Origin: Granulicella sp.
GTDB taxonomy: Bacteria; Acidobacteriota; Terriglobia; Terriglobales; Acidobacteriaceae
DNA: 43,554 nucleotides
Reading direction: 5' to 3'
Assembly: GCA_003133205.1 (NCBI GenBank)
Contig: PKWK01000405.1
Location: 7,782-51,335 of the forward strand
The notes under the pieces are model-generated. The model was not told where the DNA came from and searched no databases. It saw only the letters and a list, made by a program, of their open reading frames with translations. Each line of letters begins with the position of its first letter. Within the stretch, counting starts at the first letter, position 1. The translations under genes were made by a program, and so were the position numbers. Shown in pieces: positions 12,950-21,058 of the stretch.

Positions 12950-13372
12950 TCAGGCAGCAACTGCGCGTTGAGGTCTGCCACCTTTGGCTCCATTTCTGCG
13001 CGCCGCCTTCGCCTTCTTTGCTGATCGTGCCGCGCCCCCTTTGCGCCCGATCTCACTCATCCAGCGCTTGCTGCCATAGATTCCATCCAGCAGCGCCGGT
13101 CCGTAGAGGTCCACATCCAGCTCTTCCCAATGCAGGCCAACCCCCGCAAGCACCTCCACGCGCGCCACCTTTGCCGCCGGGGCGCCACGCAAGCCCTCCA
13201 GGTCCTCCCGCGGAAAGAGCACGCGCCGCCCATTGCGAAGGCGCAGCACCAGCGCGTCGAGCGTGCGGTTGTAGGACGCGTCCTCAATCAGCAATCCGTC
13301 GTCTTGTTTTGCGGCCCGCGCGATGGCCGCATCGATCTCAGCGTCCGTTGTAGCTACTCTGGCTGTGTTCAT
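12950..13372 (-). CDS. DUF2442 domain protein
   Basis: 140 residues. The core around DASYNRTLDALVLRLRNGRR, VLFPREDLEGL and VEVLAGVGLHWEELDVDLYGPALLDGIYGSKRWM matches DUF2442. A basic Lys/Arg/Ala-rich tail (GRKGGAARSAKKAKAARRNG) suggests nucleic-acid contact. Start ATG 13372 has GGGAGGAG just upstream; the upstream frame extension lies within the DUF4160 gene. The start overlaps the end of the DUF4160 gene by 35 bases, so the two form an operon. DUF4160/DUF2442 pairs are often encoded side by side and resemble toxin-antitoxin modules in size and layout; no function is proven here. Confidence 0.8.
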   Translation of the reverse strand: MNTARVATTDAEIDAAIARAAKQDDGLLIEDASYNRTLDALVLRLRNGRRVLFPREDLEGLRGAPAAKVARVEVLAGVGLHWEELDVDLYGPALLDGIYGSKRWMSEIGRKGGAARSAKKAKAARRNGAKGGRPQRAVAA

Positions 13373-13619
13373 GCATCTCCTCCCATAATGCCCATAACTC
13401 ATCGAAGTTCTCTGCCGCCACATCCAGCATCTTCTTCACGCTGCTCCGCTTTGCATTCCGGGGAGATGTCGCATCCTTGCGGTCCGCAAGTACAACCGTC
13501 CGGTCTGGCCGAATCTCGACGATAGCGCTAATGCTGCCGAGATAAGCGTGAACATGCCGCGGTAGATGGTCGTTCGGATACGCCGAAAACAGGACCCCAT
13601 CGAACCTCGGAGAACTCAT
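13338..13619 (-). CDS. DUF4160 domain protein
   Basis: 93 residues. The motif YPNDHLPRHVHAYLGS is the characteristic DUF4160 block, followed by AIVEIRPDRTVVL and a helical C-terminus (SVKKMLDVAAENFDELWALW). First gene of a two-gene operon with DUF2442. ATG 13619 lacks a ribosome-binding site, but TACAAT (13630-13625) ends five bases before it, so a leaderless transcript starting at or near the ATG is likely. A TTG at 13637 would lie within the promoter. Sits head-to-head with mtnA, 59 bases apart. Confidence 0.8.
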   Translation of the reverse strand: MSSPRFDGVLFSAYPNDHLPRHVHAYLGSISAIVEIRPDRTVVLADRKDATSPRNAKRSSVKKMLDVAAENFDELWALWEEMHEHSQSSYNGR

Positions 13620-13624
13620 ACGCC

Positions 13625-13648
13625 ATTGTATACCCAACCTGCTTGGGT
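13625..13648 (-). promoter_or_regulatory. Promoter with inverted-repeat operator for the DUF4160-DUF2442 operon
   Basis: On the minus strand TATACAAT (13632-13625) is a near-consensus extended -10 element. Immediately upstream lies the perfect inverted repeat ACCCAA-5 bases-TTGGGT (13632-13648), occupying the -10/-35 spacer. This is a typical place for an autorepressor site. Binding protein unknown; inference only. Confidence 0.5.
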
Positions 13649-13678
13649 TAAGCTGATCCGCGATAAACTGGAAACTCT

Positions 13679-14752
13679 ATGATTCCTACCCTTGAGTGGC
13701 TGCCGCAAGGCGTCAATTTCCTCGATCAGACCAAGCTCCCACTGGAGGAGACCTATGTCCTTGCCACCGGCTACCGGCAGGTTGCGACCGTCATCCGCGA
13801 CATGATCGTGCGCGGCGCGCCGGCCATCGGCGTGGCGGCTGCGATGGGGATGGCGCTGGGCATCGAACGCAGCTCGGCGAAGACGCTGGACGAGTTGACC
13901 GCCGAGGTTGCGGTGATTGCGAAGACGCTGGCTGAGACGCGGCCCACCGCGGTCAATCTCTTCTGGGGCATTGACGAGATTCGCGGTCTCTACAACTCGC
14001 TAGCCGCAGCCAAGACGCCGATCCCGAAGATCAAAGCCGCAGTGGTGGCGAAGGCGCGGCAGATGTACGACGAGGACATCGCCGCCTGCAAGCGGATGGG
14101 AGCGCACGGCGCGGCGCTGCTGCCGATGGAGGGCACGGTGCTGACCCACTGCAACGCCGGCGCGCTGGCCACATGCGGATACGGAACGGCGCTGGGCGTC
14201 ATTCGCGCGGCCATCGAGCGCGGCCACAAGATCAGCGTCTTTGCCGACGAGACGCGCCCGTTTCTGCAAGGCGCGCGGCTGACCGCGTGGGAGCTGATGA
14301 AGGACAACATCCCAACCACCGTGATCTGCGACAACATGGCCGCCGCGCTGATGCGCCAGGGACGCATTCAGGCGGTGATTGTCGGTTCGGACAGGATTGC
14401 GGCCAACGGCGATGTGGCCAACAAGATCGGGACCTACGGCGTCTCAATCCTGGCCCACGAGCACGGCATTCCGTTTTACGTCGCGGCCCCGTGGTCCACG
14501 ATCGATCTGGCGACAGCCAGCGGCGACCGCATCCCCATCGAGCAGCGCTCCCCCCGCGAAGTCACGCACATCAACGGCCGGCAGATGACGCCCGCCGGCG
14601 TGGGGATCGAGAACCCGGCCTTCGATGTGACTCCGGCGAAGTATGTGACGGCGATCGTCACCGAGCGCGGCGTGCTGCGCGCGCCTTACGCGGAATCGAT
14701 CCGCGCCATGGCAAACGGCGCGCCCCGTTCGGCGAAGCTGGCCTCCGCGTAG
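13679..14752 (+). CDS. mtnA: Methylthioribose-1-phosphate isomerase
   Basis: 357 residues. It isomerises 5-methylthioribose 1-phosphate to the ribulose form in the methionine salvage pathway. Typical blocks: [40 protein letters not shown], catalytic Cys158 in [30 protein letters not shown], catalytic Asp238 in [18 protein letters not shown], and [11 protein letters not shown]. Length matches the family. No other methionine-salvage gene is nearby. It lacks a good ribosome-binding site; TAAACT lies 11 bases before the ATG. Related to the eIF2B alpha family, but the catalytic Cys and Asp support the isomerase call. Confidence 0.95.
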   Translation: MIPTLEWLPQGVNFLDQTKLPLEETYVLATGYRQVATVIRDMIVRGAPAIGVAAAMGMALGIERSSAKTLDELTAEVAVIAKTLAETRPTAVNLFWGIDEIRGLYNSLAAAKTPIPKIKAAVVAKARQMYDEDIAACKRMGAHGAALLPMEGTVLTHCNAGALATCGYGTALGVIRAAIERGHKISVFADETRPFLQGARLTAWELMKDNIPTTVICDNMAAALMRQGRIQAVIVGSDRIAANGDVANKIGTYGVSILAHEHGIPFYVAAPWSTIDLATASGDRIPIEQRSPREVTHINGRQMTPAGVGIENPAFDVTPAKYVTAIVTERGVLRAPYAESIRAMANGAPRSAKLASA

Positions 14753-14857
14753 GACCGCATCGGCCTCCAAGCGTCGTTCTGGCTGACCCACATGGAACAT
14801 GGCCTCACGCCGGACCTTCTGGCCGAGGCCACTTGCCCGGTGATGACCGTGTGCTAA
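14753..14857 (+). pseudogene. C-terminal remnant of a universal stress protein
   Basis: Directly after the mtnA stop, in the same frame, the DNA reads GLQASFWLTHMEHGLTPDLL then AEATCPVMTVC and a TAA at 14855-14857. This is the characteristic end of a UspA domain (compare HLHIAYRIITEAPCPVLTM in the intact gene at 15971). There is no start codon, ribosome-binding site or N-terminal domain. I infer a deleted USP gene whose tail now abuts mtnA; an intact tandem USP lies 1.1 kb downstream. Confidence 0.65.
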
Positions 14858-14984
14858 AATCCGAGACGGGACAGTTGTATCTCGCCTTCACAGATGATGT
14901 GATCGAGGGGCCCGTCAGCCGCATCCTATATATTCACGGTCGCATCCCCCCGTCTTCTGTCATGGCGGGGAGGCCAGACTCACC

Positions 14985-15698
14985 ATGCCTCTCACGCCCA
15001 TAATTCGTCCTGTGCGCCATTGCGTAAACTGCGATTTTCGTTCCATGCGCATGTTCTGCAGCCTGGACGACGAGGCGCTTGCCGACTTCGATCTCATCGG
15101 CGTCAGCACAACGCTTCCCCGCGGCGCCACGCTCTTTCTGGAGAATGCGCCCAGCCAGGCCGTCTATGTCGTCTGCACCGGCCAGGTGAAACTCTCCTGC
15201 ACCTCTAAGGACGGCCGCACGCTGATCCTGAAGATCGCCATGCCGGGCGACATCCTCGGACTCGGCGCCGTCATCTCCGGATCAAAATATGAAGTGACGG
15301 CAGAGACCGTGCAGCCCACCGAGATCAAGAGCATACGGCGCGAAGAGTTTCTCGCCTTCCTGAAGAAGCATGGCGATGCCAGCCTGCACGCGGCCAAGGC
15401 GCTCAGCGAGGAGTACAAGGCGGCATTCTTCGATGCGCGCCGCCTCGCGCTCTCCGGCTCAACCGCCGGCCGCCTGGCCGCTGTGCTGCTGGACTGGGGA
15501 CGCGCAGAGTCCTGCGGCAGGGCCGAGATGCGCTTCACCATGGCGCTGACCCATGAGGAGCTGGCCAACCTGGTCGGCTGCTCGCGCGAGACCATGACCC
15601 GCATGTTGGGACGCTTTAAGCGCGAAAAACTCATCCAGATCCACGGCGTCTCGATCCTGATCCTCTCCCCCGAGAAGCTGGAACGGATCTCGGTCTAA
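14985..15698 (+). CDS. Crp/Fnr-family transcription regulator
   Basis: 237 residues. An N-terminal cyclic-nucleotide-binding-type beta-roll (FDLIGVSTTLPRGATLFLEN ... MPGDILGLGAVISG), a long dimer helix, and a C-terminal winged helix (LTHEELANLVGCSRETMTRMLGRFKREKLI) are visible. Three cysteines, C13, C16 and C25 (HCVNC...MFC), resemble the FNR iron-sulfur ligands, but no Cys is seen where E. coli FNR has its fourth, C122. It may sense oxygen or redox through a variant cluster, or not at all. GGGGAGG lies 11 bases before ATG 14985. Lying between a USP remnant and an intact USP, it may control the latter. Confidence 0.88.
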   Translation: MPLTPIIRPVRHCVNCDFRSMRMFCSLDDEALADFDLIGVSTTLPRGATLFLENAPSQAVYVVCTGQVKLSCTSKDGRTLILKIAMPGDILGLGAVISGSKYEVTAETVQPTEIKSIRREEFLAFLKKHGDASLHAAKALSEEYKAAFFDARRLALSGSTAGRLAAVLLDWGRAESCGRAEMRFTMALTHEELANLVGCSRETMTRMLGRFKREKLIQIHGVSILILSPEKLERISV

Positions 15699-15970
15699 GC
15701 CCTCCTCGGCCAGGGCATCGAACTCATTTCCTTCAACTTCGGACTTCTTCTCCCCATTCGAGAGCCGTGACCCGTATCACAGATTTCAGCCTTCAGACCT
15801 CTTAAGATTTGGGTTTGAGGAGGTGGCGGATGGTCAATCCCTGTAGTAACCCCATCTGTCATTCTGCGTTCAATCTCCTCGACAGCTCGATCCTGGAGAC
15901 TTCCCATCCCGTTTGAGGCTGCATAGTTTCTAGCGGCTGGCTTTATCCGCAGCCGCTTGTCAGAAAAGAG

Positions 15971-16948
15971 ATGCCTCCGATGCCGACACCCGCGAACGAT
16001 ACGATGCCCACCTTCGACAGACTGCTTGTCGCAACCGATTTCTCGGTTGCGTCCCAGGCGGCCTGCCGCACGGCCATCGATACCTGCCTCGCGCTCCGGG
16101 CCAGTCTTGTGATTCTGCACGTCTTTCGTCCGGTCGAGGCCGCTGTGCATGAGGCCGGCGAGCAGAAGCAGGAGGCGGGTGCGCAGGAGGCGGAGAAGAA
16201 GGCCCTCCAGGACAAGTGCCGGGCCACGCTCGAAGAGCTGCGCAACCAGGCCGTCGAGGCGGGCGTCGAGTGCGAGGCCATTCTGGGCGCCGGAAACCCC
16301 ACCGCAACGATTCTTGCCACCATCGCCGCCAGGAAGATCGATCTCACCATCATGGGCACCAGTGCCCTGCACGGCCTGGAGCGCATCGTCTTCGACTCCA
16401 CCACCGAAGCGGTGCTGCGCAAGGCGCCCTGCCCGGTGCTCACCGTCGGGCCCCACGCCAGCCACTCCGAGAAGGCCCTGCAGTCGGTCGGCCCGGTCCT
16501 CTTCGCCACCGACTTTCACTTCACCACCATCCATGCCATCCGCTTTGCCGCCAGCTTCTCCCAGTTGACCGCCTCGCCGCTGCACTGCCTGCACGTCATG
16601 CCGCGCACGCTGGAGTCATGCATTCAGTGCCAGGTTGTACCGGCGATCATGTCCGAGGCGCTGCAGCAGCTTGCCAACGAGAGCGGAGTGGTGGTCGAGG
16701 CGCCCATCTGCGCCACAACCTACGGCAGTGAGGTCTCCTGCGCCGTGGTGGACTACGCCCGCCAGCACAACGCCAAGCTCATCGTCCTCGGCGTGCGCAA
16801 GGCATCGCTCGAGGCATCCGAGACCCATCTGCATATCGCCTACCGCATCATCACCGAGGCCCCCTGCCCGGTACTCACCATGGCCTTCGCCTCGCAGCCC
16901 GACGACGCCATCGAGACCGTCCGCCGCAAGGCCCCTGCCCTGGTCTGA
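15971..16948 (+). CDS. Universal stress protein with two UspA domains
   Basis: 325 residues. Domain 1 (about residues 13-160) starts FDRLLVATDFSVASQAAC and ends with IMGTSALHGLERIVFDSTTE AVLRKAPCPVLTV. An Ala/Glu/Lys-rich stretch between (EQKQEAGAQEAEKKALQ) extends a loop of domain 1. Domain 2 (about 175-310) starts GPVLFATDFHFTTIHAIRF and ends YRIITEAPCPVLTM, with a shorter LGVRKASL block in place of the full ATP loop GxxG-x9-G(S/T). Domain 2 therefore may not bind ATP, whereas domain 1 partly keeps the motif. ATG 15980 has a better-placed ribosome-binding site (GAAAAGAG, nine bases upstream) than ATG 15971. The preceding 272 bases hold no gene. Confidence 0.9.
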   Translation: MPPMPTPANDTMPTFDRLLVATDFSVASQAACRTAIDTCLALRASLVILHVFRPVEAAVHEAGEQKQEAGAQEAEKKALQDKCRATLEELRNQAVEAGVECEAILGAGNPTATILATIAARKIDLTIMGTSALHGLERIVFDSTTEAVLRKAPCPVLTVGPHASHSEKALQSVGPVLFATDFHFTTIHAIRFAASFSQLTASPLHCLHVMPRTLESCIQCQVVPAIMSEALQQLANESGVVVEAPICATTYGSEVSCAVVDYARQHNAKLIVLGVRKASLEASETHLHIAYRIITEAPCPVLTMAFASQPDDAIETVRRKAPALV

Positions 16949-16998
16949 GCCCGCCTACAGCGCTTCCTGCGATTGCCCCGCTCCGTCAGGCGCGCAGA

Positions 16999-18294
16999 TC
17001 ACCGCGCCGGAGCCGTCTCCTCCACCCCATCGCTGGGTGCCGACTCGTTGCCCGACGCATCCACCGCCGTCACGCGGTAAGCGTACCTTCGCCCCGCCAC
17101 CACGCTCGGGTCGCGATAGGACGCCACCGGCACGAGCTCCGGGTTGAGCCGTCGCCAAATCTCCGCAGCGTCGCCTTCCACCTCACGCCGATAGACCCTG
17201 TACCCGGCGATGCGCGGCTCCAGGTCCGGCTGCCAGGAGAGATCGATCGCAGCCCGCTGCGCCTGTTCGCCAACCTGGTCCGCACTCCGATCGCTGGCCT
17301 TATCCGCGGACTCCACACCTGCGAAGCCCGGAATGGCAACCAGCCCAACCGGGGCCTCCGGCGGAAAGACATCCTTCATCTCCACTACAACCTCAGCCGA
17401 CGCCAGGCTGCGCAACTCCAGCGTCTGGCTGCCCAGCTCCACCGTGCGCACCCGCTCGGCTGTATAGCGGTACGCGTGCCCGATCTGCGCCGTGCGGTCG
17501 ATCGTCCCGCCAGCATCCACCGCGCTGGAGCCAGCGGCAGCAGTCCGGAAGCGCGACTGCGACGGCTGCTTCGCCGCACCCGGCAATCCACCCCTGCGCG
17601 CCGCGCCCGAACCCGCCTTAGTCGTTGTTGCTGAGGTTGCATTTGCCGTTGGAGTCTCCAGGATCGTTCGATCGAGTTCGATCGCCTCCGCTCCTCCAGC
17701 CTCAGATCTCCACTCCAATACCACTCCCGCCTTTGTCGCTCTGGCGCGCAGTTCCTCAATCGGTCGCGGAGAAGGTCCCGAGGCCGCGAAGACGGCTGGC
17801 GACGCCCCCGCTGTGCGTCCCGCCGCATTGCGCAGTTGCACGCGATAGGCAATCAACCGCACAGGTTCAGCCGTCAACTCAGGTGGAAGCGCATCCACCG
17901 CCTCGGATGCGCCCGGCGTCACCCGCTGCCGCAGCACAACCGGAGAACACGGAGCCGTCGCAACACTCTTCCTCGCGCTCGATGCAGCGCCCAACGCAGC
18001 ACTCTGTCCGGCCTTTGCCGCAGTCGTTGAAGCCACGGCAGCAGGAGTCTCTCGGCATATCTCCGCCTCAATCGGCCCCGCGATCAGCAGCTTGTCGGTG
18101 GTTCGCGATGGGGTCGTCCAGTGCAGCCTCACCGTGTCGCCTACGCGGCTCGCGGTCAGCCCGGTGACGACCTCGGGCAGCTTCAGCGACGGCGGTTGCG
18201 GCGGTCCAGGGCTGGCGCAGCCACTGAGCAGAGCCAGCGCAAGCGCGGCTCCGGCGGCAACCGCCGCGCCACATCGCGCTCCGCGCCCACGCAT
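16999..18294 (-). CDS. Lipoprotein with fibronectin type III-like domains
   Basis: 431 residues. The N-terminus MRGRGARCGAAVAAGAALAL continues to ALLSGCASPG, a lipoprotein signal with lipobox LSGC, so it is probably outer- or inner-membrane anchored. Three beta-rich segments resemble fibronectin III repeats: VTGLTASRVGDTVRLHWTTP, EELRARATKAGVVLEWRSE, and a clear last one (IDLSWQPDLEPRIAGYRVY ... YAYRVTAVDASGNESAPSDG). Alanine/threonine-rich linkers separate them. ATG 18294 has GGAGAAGG six bases upstream; the frame is open for 170 more codons but without signal-peptide logic. Role unknown; possibly carbohydrate binding or surface assembly. Divergent from the GH27 gene. Confidence 0.85.
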   Translation of the reverse strand: MRGRGARCGAAVAAGAALALALLSGCASPGPPQPPSLKLPEVVTGLTASRVGDTVRLHWTTPSRTTDKLLIAGPIEAEICRETPAAVASTTAAKAGQSAALGAASSARKSVATAPCSPVVLRQRVTPGASEAVDALPPELTAEPVRLIAYRVQLRNAAGRTAGASPAVFAASGPSPRPIEELRARATKAGVVLEWRSEAGGAEAIELDRTILETPTANATSATTTKAGSGAARRGGLPGAAKQPSQSRFRTAAAGSSAVDAGGTIDRTAQIGHAYRYTAERVRTVELGSQTLELRSLASAEVVVEMKDVFPPEAPVGLVAIPGFAGVESADKASDRSADQVGEQAQRAAIDLSWQPDLEPRIAGYRVYRREVEGDAAEIWRRLNPELVPVASYRDPSVVAGRRYAYRVTAVDASGNESAPSDGVEETAPAR

Positions 18295-18513
18295 TCGACC
18301 TTCTCCATGCCCTCTGCTCTCGCAAATAATCATCCAACCAGAGGCTATCGCATTTCCCGCACCGGCGGCGGGCCCATCGAGCAGGGGACGCGAAGAATCC
18401 TGCCCAGTCGAGTCCTCCCATGCATCAAATGTCATCTCGCGGTATCGTGGATGCAACGAATTTCCACGCACGCGAACGCGCGCCAACGAACCAGAACGAA
18501 CGTGAGGGCAGCA

Positions 18514-19980
18514 ATGAAACTCTTCTTGGCAGGACTTCTCTTGATCTCGGTACTCGCCAGTCCATCGGCTCGCACACAGACGCCGTCGCCAACCGCGCAG
18601 ACGCATCCTGCGGCGAAGGTCGCCCGCACGCCGCCGATGGGCTGGAACAGTTGGGACGCCTACGGCCTCACCATCACGGAGGAGCAGTTCCGCGCCAACG
18701 TCAAGGTTGAAACCAACGAGCTGAAGTCCTTCGGCTGGCAGTACGCCGTTATCGACGAGGGCTGGTTCTTCTTCAACCCGGAAGACCGTCCCAAGCCCGA
18801 CACGCTGCACTACGCGATCGATGAGTGGGGGCGGTATGTGCCGGTGCCGGCGCGCTTTCCCTCAGCGCAGACCGCGCAGGGCGTCCAACCTTCTCCACCG
18901 ACCGACGCGCCCGATGCCTCCACAACCAAGCTGATCGCCACCCTCCAGACCACCTCTTTCAAGCCACTGGCCGACTGGGTGCATGCGCAGGGCCTCAAGT
19001 TCGGCATCCACATCGTGCGGGGCATCCCGCGCGCTTCGGTGGAGCGCAACCTGCCCATCGCCCATAGCGCCTTCCACGCCACCGATGCCGCCGACACCAC
19101 GGACGCCTGCCCGTGGGATCCCACCAACTGGGGCATCAAGGACAACGCCGCCGGACAGGCCTGGTACGACTCGCTGCTCAGCCAGTACGCCGGCTGGGGC
19201 GTGGATCTCATCAAGGTGGACTGCATCGCCGCCAACCCTTACAAGATCGATGAGATTCGCATGATCCGCCGTGCCATCGACAAGACGGGGCGTCCGATCG
19301 TGCTGAGCCTCTCGCCCGGGCCCACCTCGCTGGATAATGCCGCCGAAGTCGGCGCAACCGCCAACATGTGGCGCATCTCGAACGACATCTGGGACTACTG
19401 GGCCAACCCCAAGCCCTTCCCGCGCAGCGTCTCCAGCCAGTTCGCGACCACTGCCGCGTGGGCGCAGTACGCCAAACCCGGCAACTGGCCCGACGCCGAT
19501 ATGCTCCCGTTGGGCGAACTCCGTCCCGTTCCCGGCGACGGCCAGCCCCGCACGACGCGCCTCACGCCCACCGAGCAGCAGACCATGCTCACCTTGTGGG
19601 CGATGGCTCGTTCGCCGCTGATCCTCGGCGCCAACCTCACCCTGCTCAACGACGCAACCCTGAAGCTGCTCACTAACCCAGACCTCATCCGCATCGATCA
19701 GACCGCGACCCGCAGCGGGCAGGTGTTGCACAACGGAGACATGATCGTCTGGACCGCCGACCTGCCACCGGATTCGCCCGATGGCTCCATCGCCCTCGCC
19801 TTCTTCAACACCGGCGAAAGCCAGGTGGTGCTCGACAGCAGCTTCGAGGCCTACAACCTGGAAGCCGCCACCTACCGCATCAAAGACGTCTGGACTGGAA
19901 AAACCCTCAACAAGGTCAAGTCCGTCGAAGGCCTCACCCTCGAACCCCACGCCTGCGTTCTCTGGCTGCTGAAAAAATAA
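18514..19980 (+). CDS. Secreted GH27 alpha-galactosidase
   Basis: 488 residues with a signal peptide (MKLFLAGLLLISVLASPSA). Glycoside hydrolase family 27 hallmarks: TPPMGWNSWDAYG at the start of the barrel, IDEGW, nucleophile Asp236 in DLIKVDCIA, and acid/base Asp291 in WRISNDIWDYW. A C-terminal beta-sandwich (GSIALAFFNTGESQVVLD ... PHACVLWLLKK) follows. It hydrolyses terminal alpha-D-galactosides (or, in some members, N-acetylgalactosaminides) in periplasm or outside the cell. ATG 18514 has GAGGG seven bases upstream; the longer open frame upstream overlaps the divergent lipoprotein promoter and is not coding. Confidence 0.93.
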   Translation: MKLFLAGLLLISVLASPSARTQTPSPTAQTHPAAKVARTPPMGWNSWDAYGLTITEEQFRANVKVETNELKSFGWQYAVIDEGWFFFNPEDRPKPDTLHYAIDEWGRYVPVPARFPSAQTAQGVQPSPPTDAPDASTTKLIATLQTTSFKPLADWVHAQGLKFGIHIVRGIPRASVERNLPIAHSAFHATDAADTTDACPWDPTNWGIKDNAAGQAWYDSLLSQYAGWGVDLIKVDCIAANPYKIDEIRMIRRAIDKTGRPIVLSLSPGPTSLDNAAEVGATANMWRISNDIWDYWANPKPFPRSVSSQFATTAAWAQYAKPGNWPDADMLPLGELRPVPGDGQPRTTRLTPTEQQTMLTLWAMARSPLILGANLTLLNDATLKLLTNPDLIRIDQTATRSGQVLHNGDMIVWTADLPPDSPDGSIALAFFNTGESQVVLDSSFEAYNLEAATYRIKDVWTGKTLNKVKSVEGLTLEPHACVLWLLKK

Positions 19981-19982
19981 GC

Positions 19983-20016
19983 CGCACCCTGAGCTGGTCG
20001 AAGGGGGGAGGAATCT
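19983..20016. repeat. Dispersed repeat copy (CCCTGAGC-GGTCGAAGGG)
   Basis: CACCCTGAGCTGGTCGAAGG followed by GGGGAGGAATCTGCTTTT. Both halves, CCCTGAGCnnGTCGAAGGG and GGAATCTGCTTTT, are strings I recall as common dispersed repeats in Terriglobia and other genomes. It lies between the GH27 stop and the DUF488 operon. Confidence 0.5.
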
Positions 20017-20077
20017 GCTTTTCCCGAACCACCCTGCGGTAACATGCAGTCAAAGCTCCCACGCGAAAGGATACGAG

Positions 20078-20668
20078 TTGCGAACCCTCTACACCATCGG
20101 ACACTCGTCCCACACGCCGGAGCACTTCCTCGAACTGCTACAGCGGCACCGCATCGAAGTGCTGGTGGATGTTCGCTCCGCTCCCTACTCCCGCTACACG
20201 CCGCACTTCGACCGCGAGTCCCTGCGCGACCTCATTACAGCCGCCGGGATAAAGTATCTCTATCTCGGCGATGTCGTCGGCGGACGCCCCAAGGACGAGA
20301 CCTTCTACGACCTCGACGGTCACGCGCGCTACGCCAAGGTCGCCGGGAGCCCCGACTTCCTCGGAGGCATCCTTCGCCTGGAACGCGGAGCCGACGAGTT
20401 CCGCGTCGCCCTGATGTGCAGCGAGGAAGACCCGGCCAACTGCCATCGCCGCCTGCTGATCGGCCGCGTCCTGATCGAGCGCGGGGCCGAGCTGCTGCAC
20501 ATCCGCGGCGACGGCGAGTTGCAGACCGACGCGCAGGTTGCAGCCTTCTCCGGCAAGCTGCTCGCCGACCCACAACCCGCTCTGTTCGCCGACCTGGACG
20601 AGGACAAATGGAGATCTACAGCATCGGTTTCACCCAAAAACCGGCAGCCCAATTCTTCGGTGCGTTGA
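20078..20668 (+). CDS. DUF488 family protein (first of two)
   Basis: 196 residues. Typical DUF488 blocks: LYTIGHSSHTPEHFLELLQ, VLVDVRSAPYSRYTPHFDRE, KYLYLGDVVGGRP, and the conserved motif CSEEDPANCHRRLLIGRVL. The conserved Cys/Glu and Cys-His-Arg probably form a binding or active site; the biochemical function is unknown. TTG 20078 is used as start, with AAAGGA seven bases upstream. The last 20 residues (after about KWRSTASVS) overlap the next DUF488 gene in another frame. It begins a three-gene operon. Confidence 0.85.
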   Translation: MRTLYTIGHSSHTPEHFLELLQRHRIEVLVDVRSAPYSRYTPHFDRESLRDLITAAGIKYLYLGDVVGGRPKDETFYDLDGHARYAKVAGSPDFLGGILRLERGADEFRVALMCSEEDPANCHRRLLIGRVLIERGAELLHIRGDGELQTDAQVAAFSGKLLADPQPALFADLDEDKWRSTASVSPKNRQPNSSVR

Positions 20669-21048
20669 AGGACGCAGGAATCCGCCGCCTGCTCGACGTG
20701 CGCCTCAACAATACCTCGCAACTGGCTGCCTTCGCCAAGCGCGACGACCTCGCCTTCTTTGTGCGCGAGATCTGCGGGGCTGCGTACGAGCACGAACCGC
20801 TGCTGGCGCCCACGCAGGAGATGCTCGACGCCTACAAGAAACGCAAAGGCGACTGGTCCGCATACGAACAGGAGTTCCTCGCGCTCATACGCCAGCGCCG
20901 CATCGAGTCGGTGCTCTCGCCCGAGCCGTTTCGCGCGGCGCCCACAGCACTCCTGTGTAGCGAAAACACGGCAGAGCACTGCCACCGCAGGCTGGTTCTC
21001 GAGTACCTGCAACGAGCCTGGGGTGACATCGCCATCGTGCATCTTTGA
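20608..21048 (+). CDS. DUF488 family protein (second of two)
   Basis: 146 residues: MEIYSIGFTQKPAAQFFGAL, IRRLLDVRLNNTSQLAAFAKRDDL, a substrate-cap stretch, then LLCSENTAEHCHRRLVLEYL. It belongs to the same superfamily as the gene before it but is a shorter and divergent branch, so this is an old duplication and not a recent copy. ATG 20608 has GAGGA six bases upstream and lies 61 bases inside the preceding gene. Followed after 10 bases by the dual-OB gene, indicating a single transcript. Function unknown. Confidence 0.85.
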   Translation: MEIYSIGFTQKPAAQFFGALKDAGIRRLLDVRLNNTSQLAAFAKRDDLAFFVREICGAAYEHEPLLAPTQEMLDAYKKRKGDWSAYEQEFLALIRQRRIESVLSPEPFRAAPTALLCSENTAEHCHRRLVLEYLQRAWGDIAIVHL

Positions 21049-21058
21049 GGACAGCCCT

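Noticed and set aside
14173..15003. 276-codon plus-strand frame across mtnA's end
   Set aside because: Out-of-frame shadow of mtnA; the only real protein signal past mtnA is the USP tail in mtnA's own frame.
18121..18513. Upstream extension of the GH27 frame
   Set aside because: Not protein-like, overlaps the divergent lipoprotein gene; the signal peptide and ribosome-binding site fix the start at 18514.
18295..18810. Upstream extension of the fibronectin-III lipoprotein frame
   Set aside because: It is antisense to the GH27 gene and its promoter; the lipoprotein signal starts cleanly at 18294.
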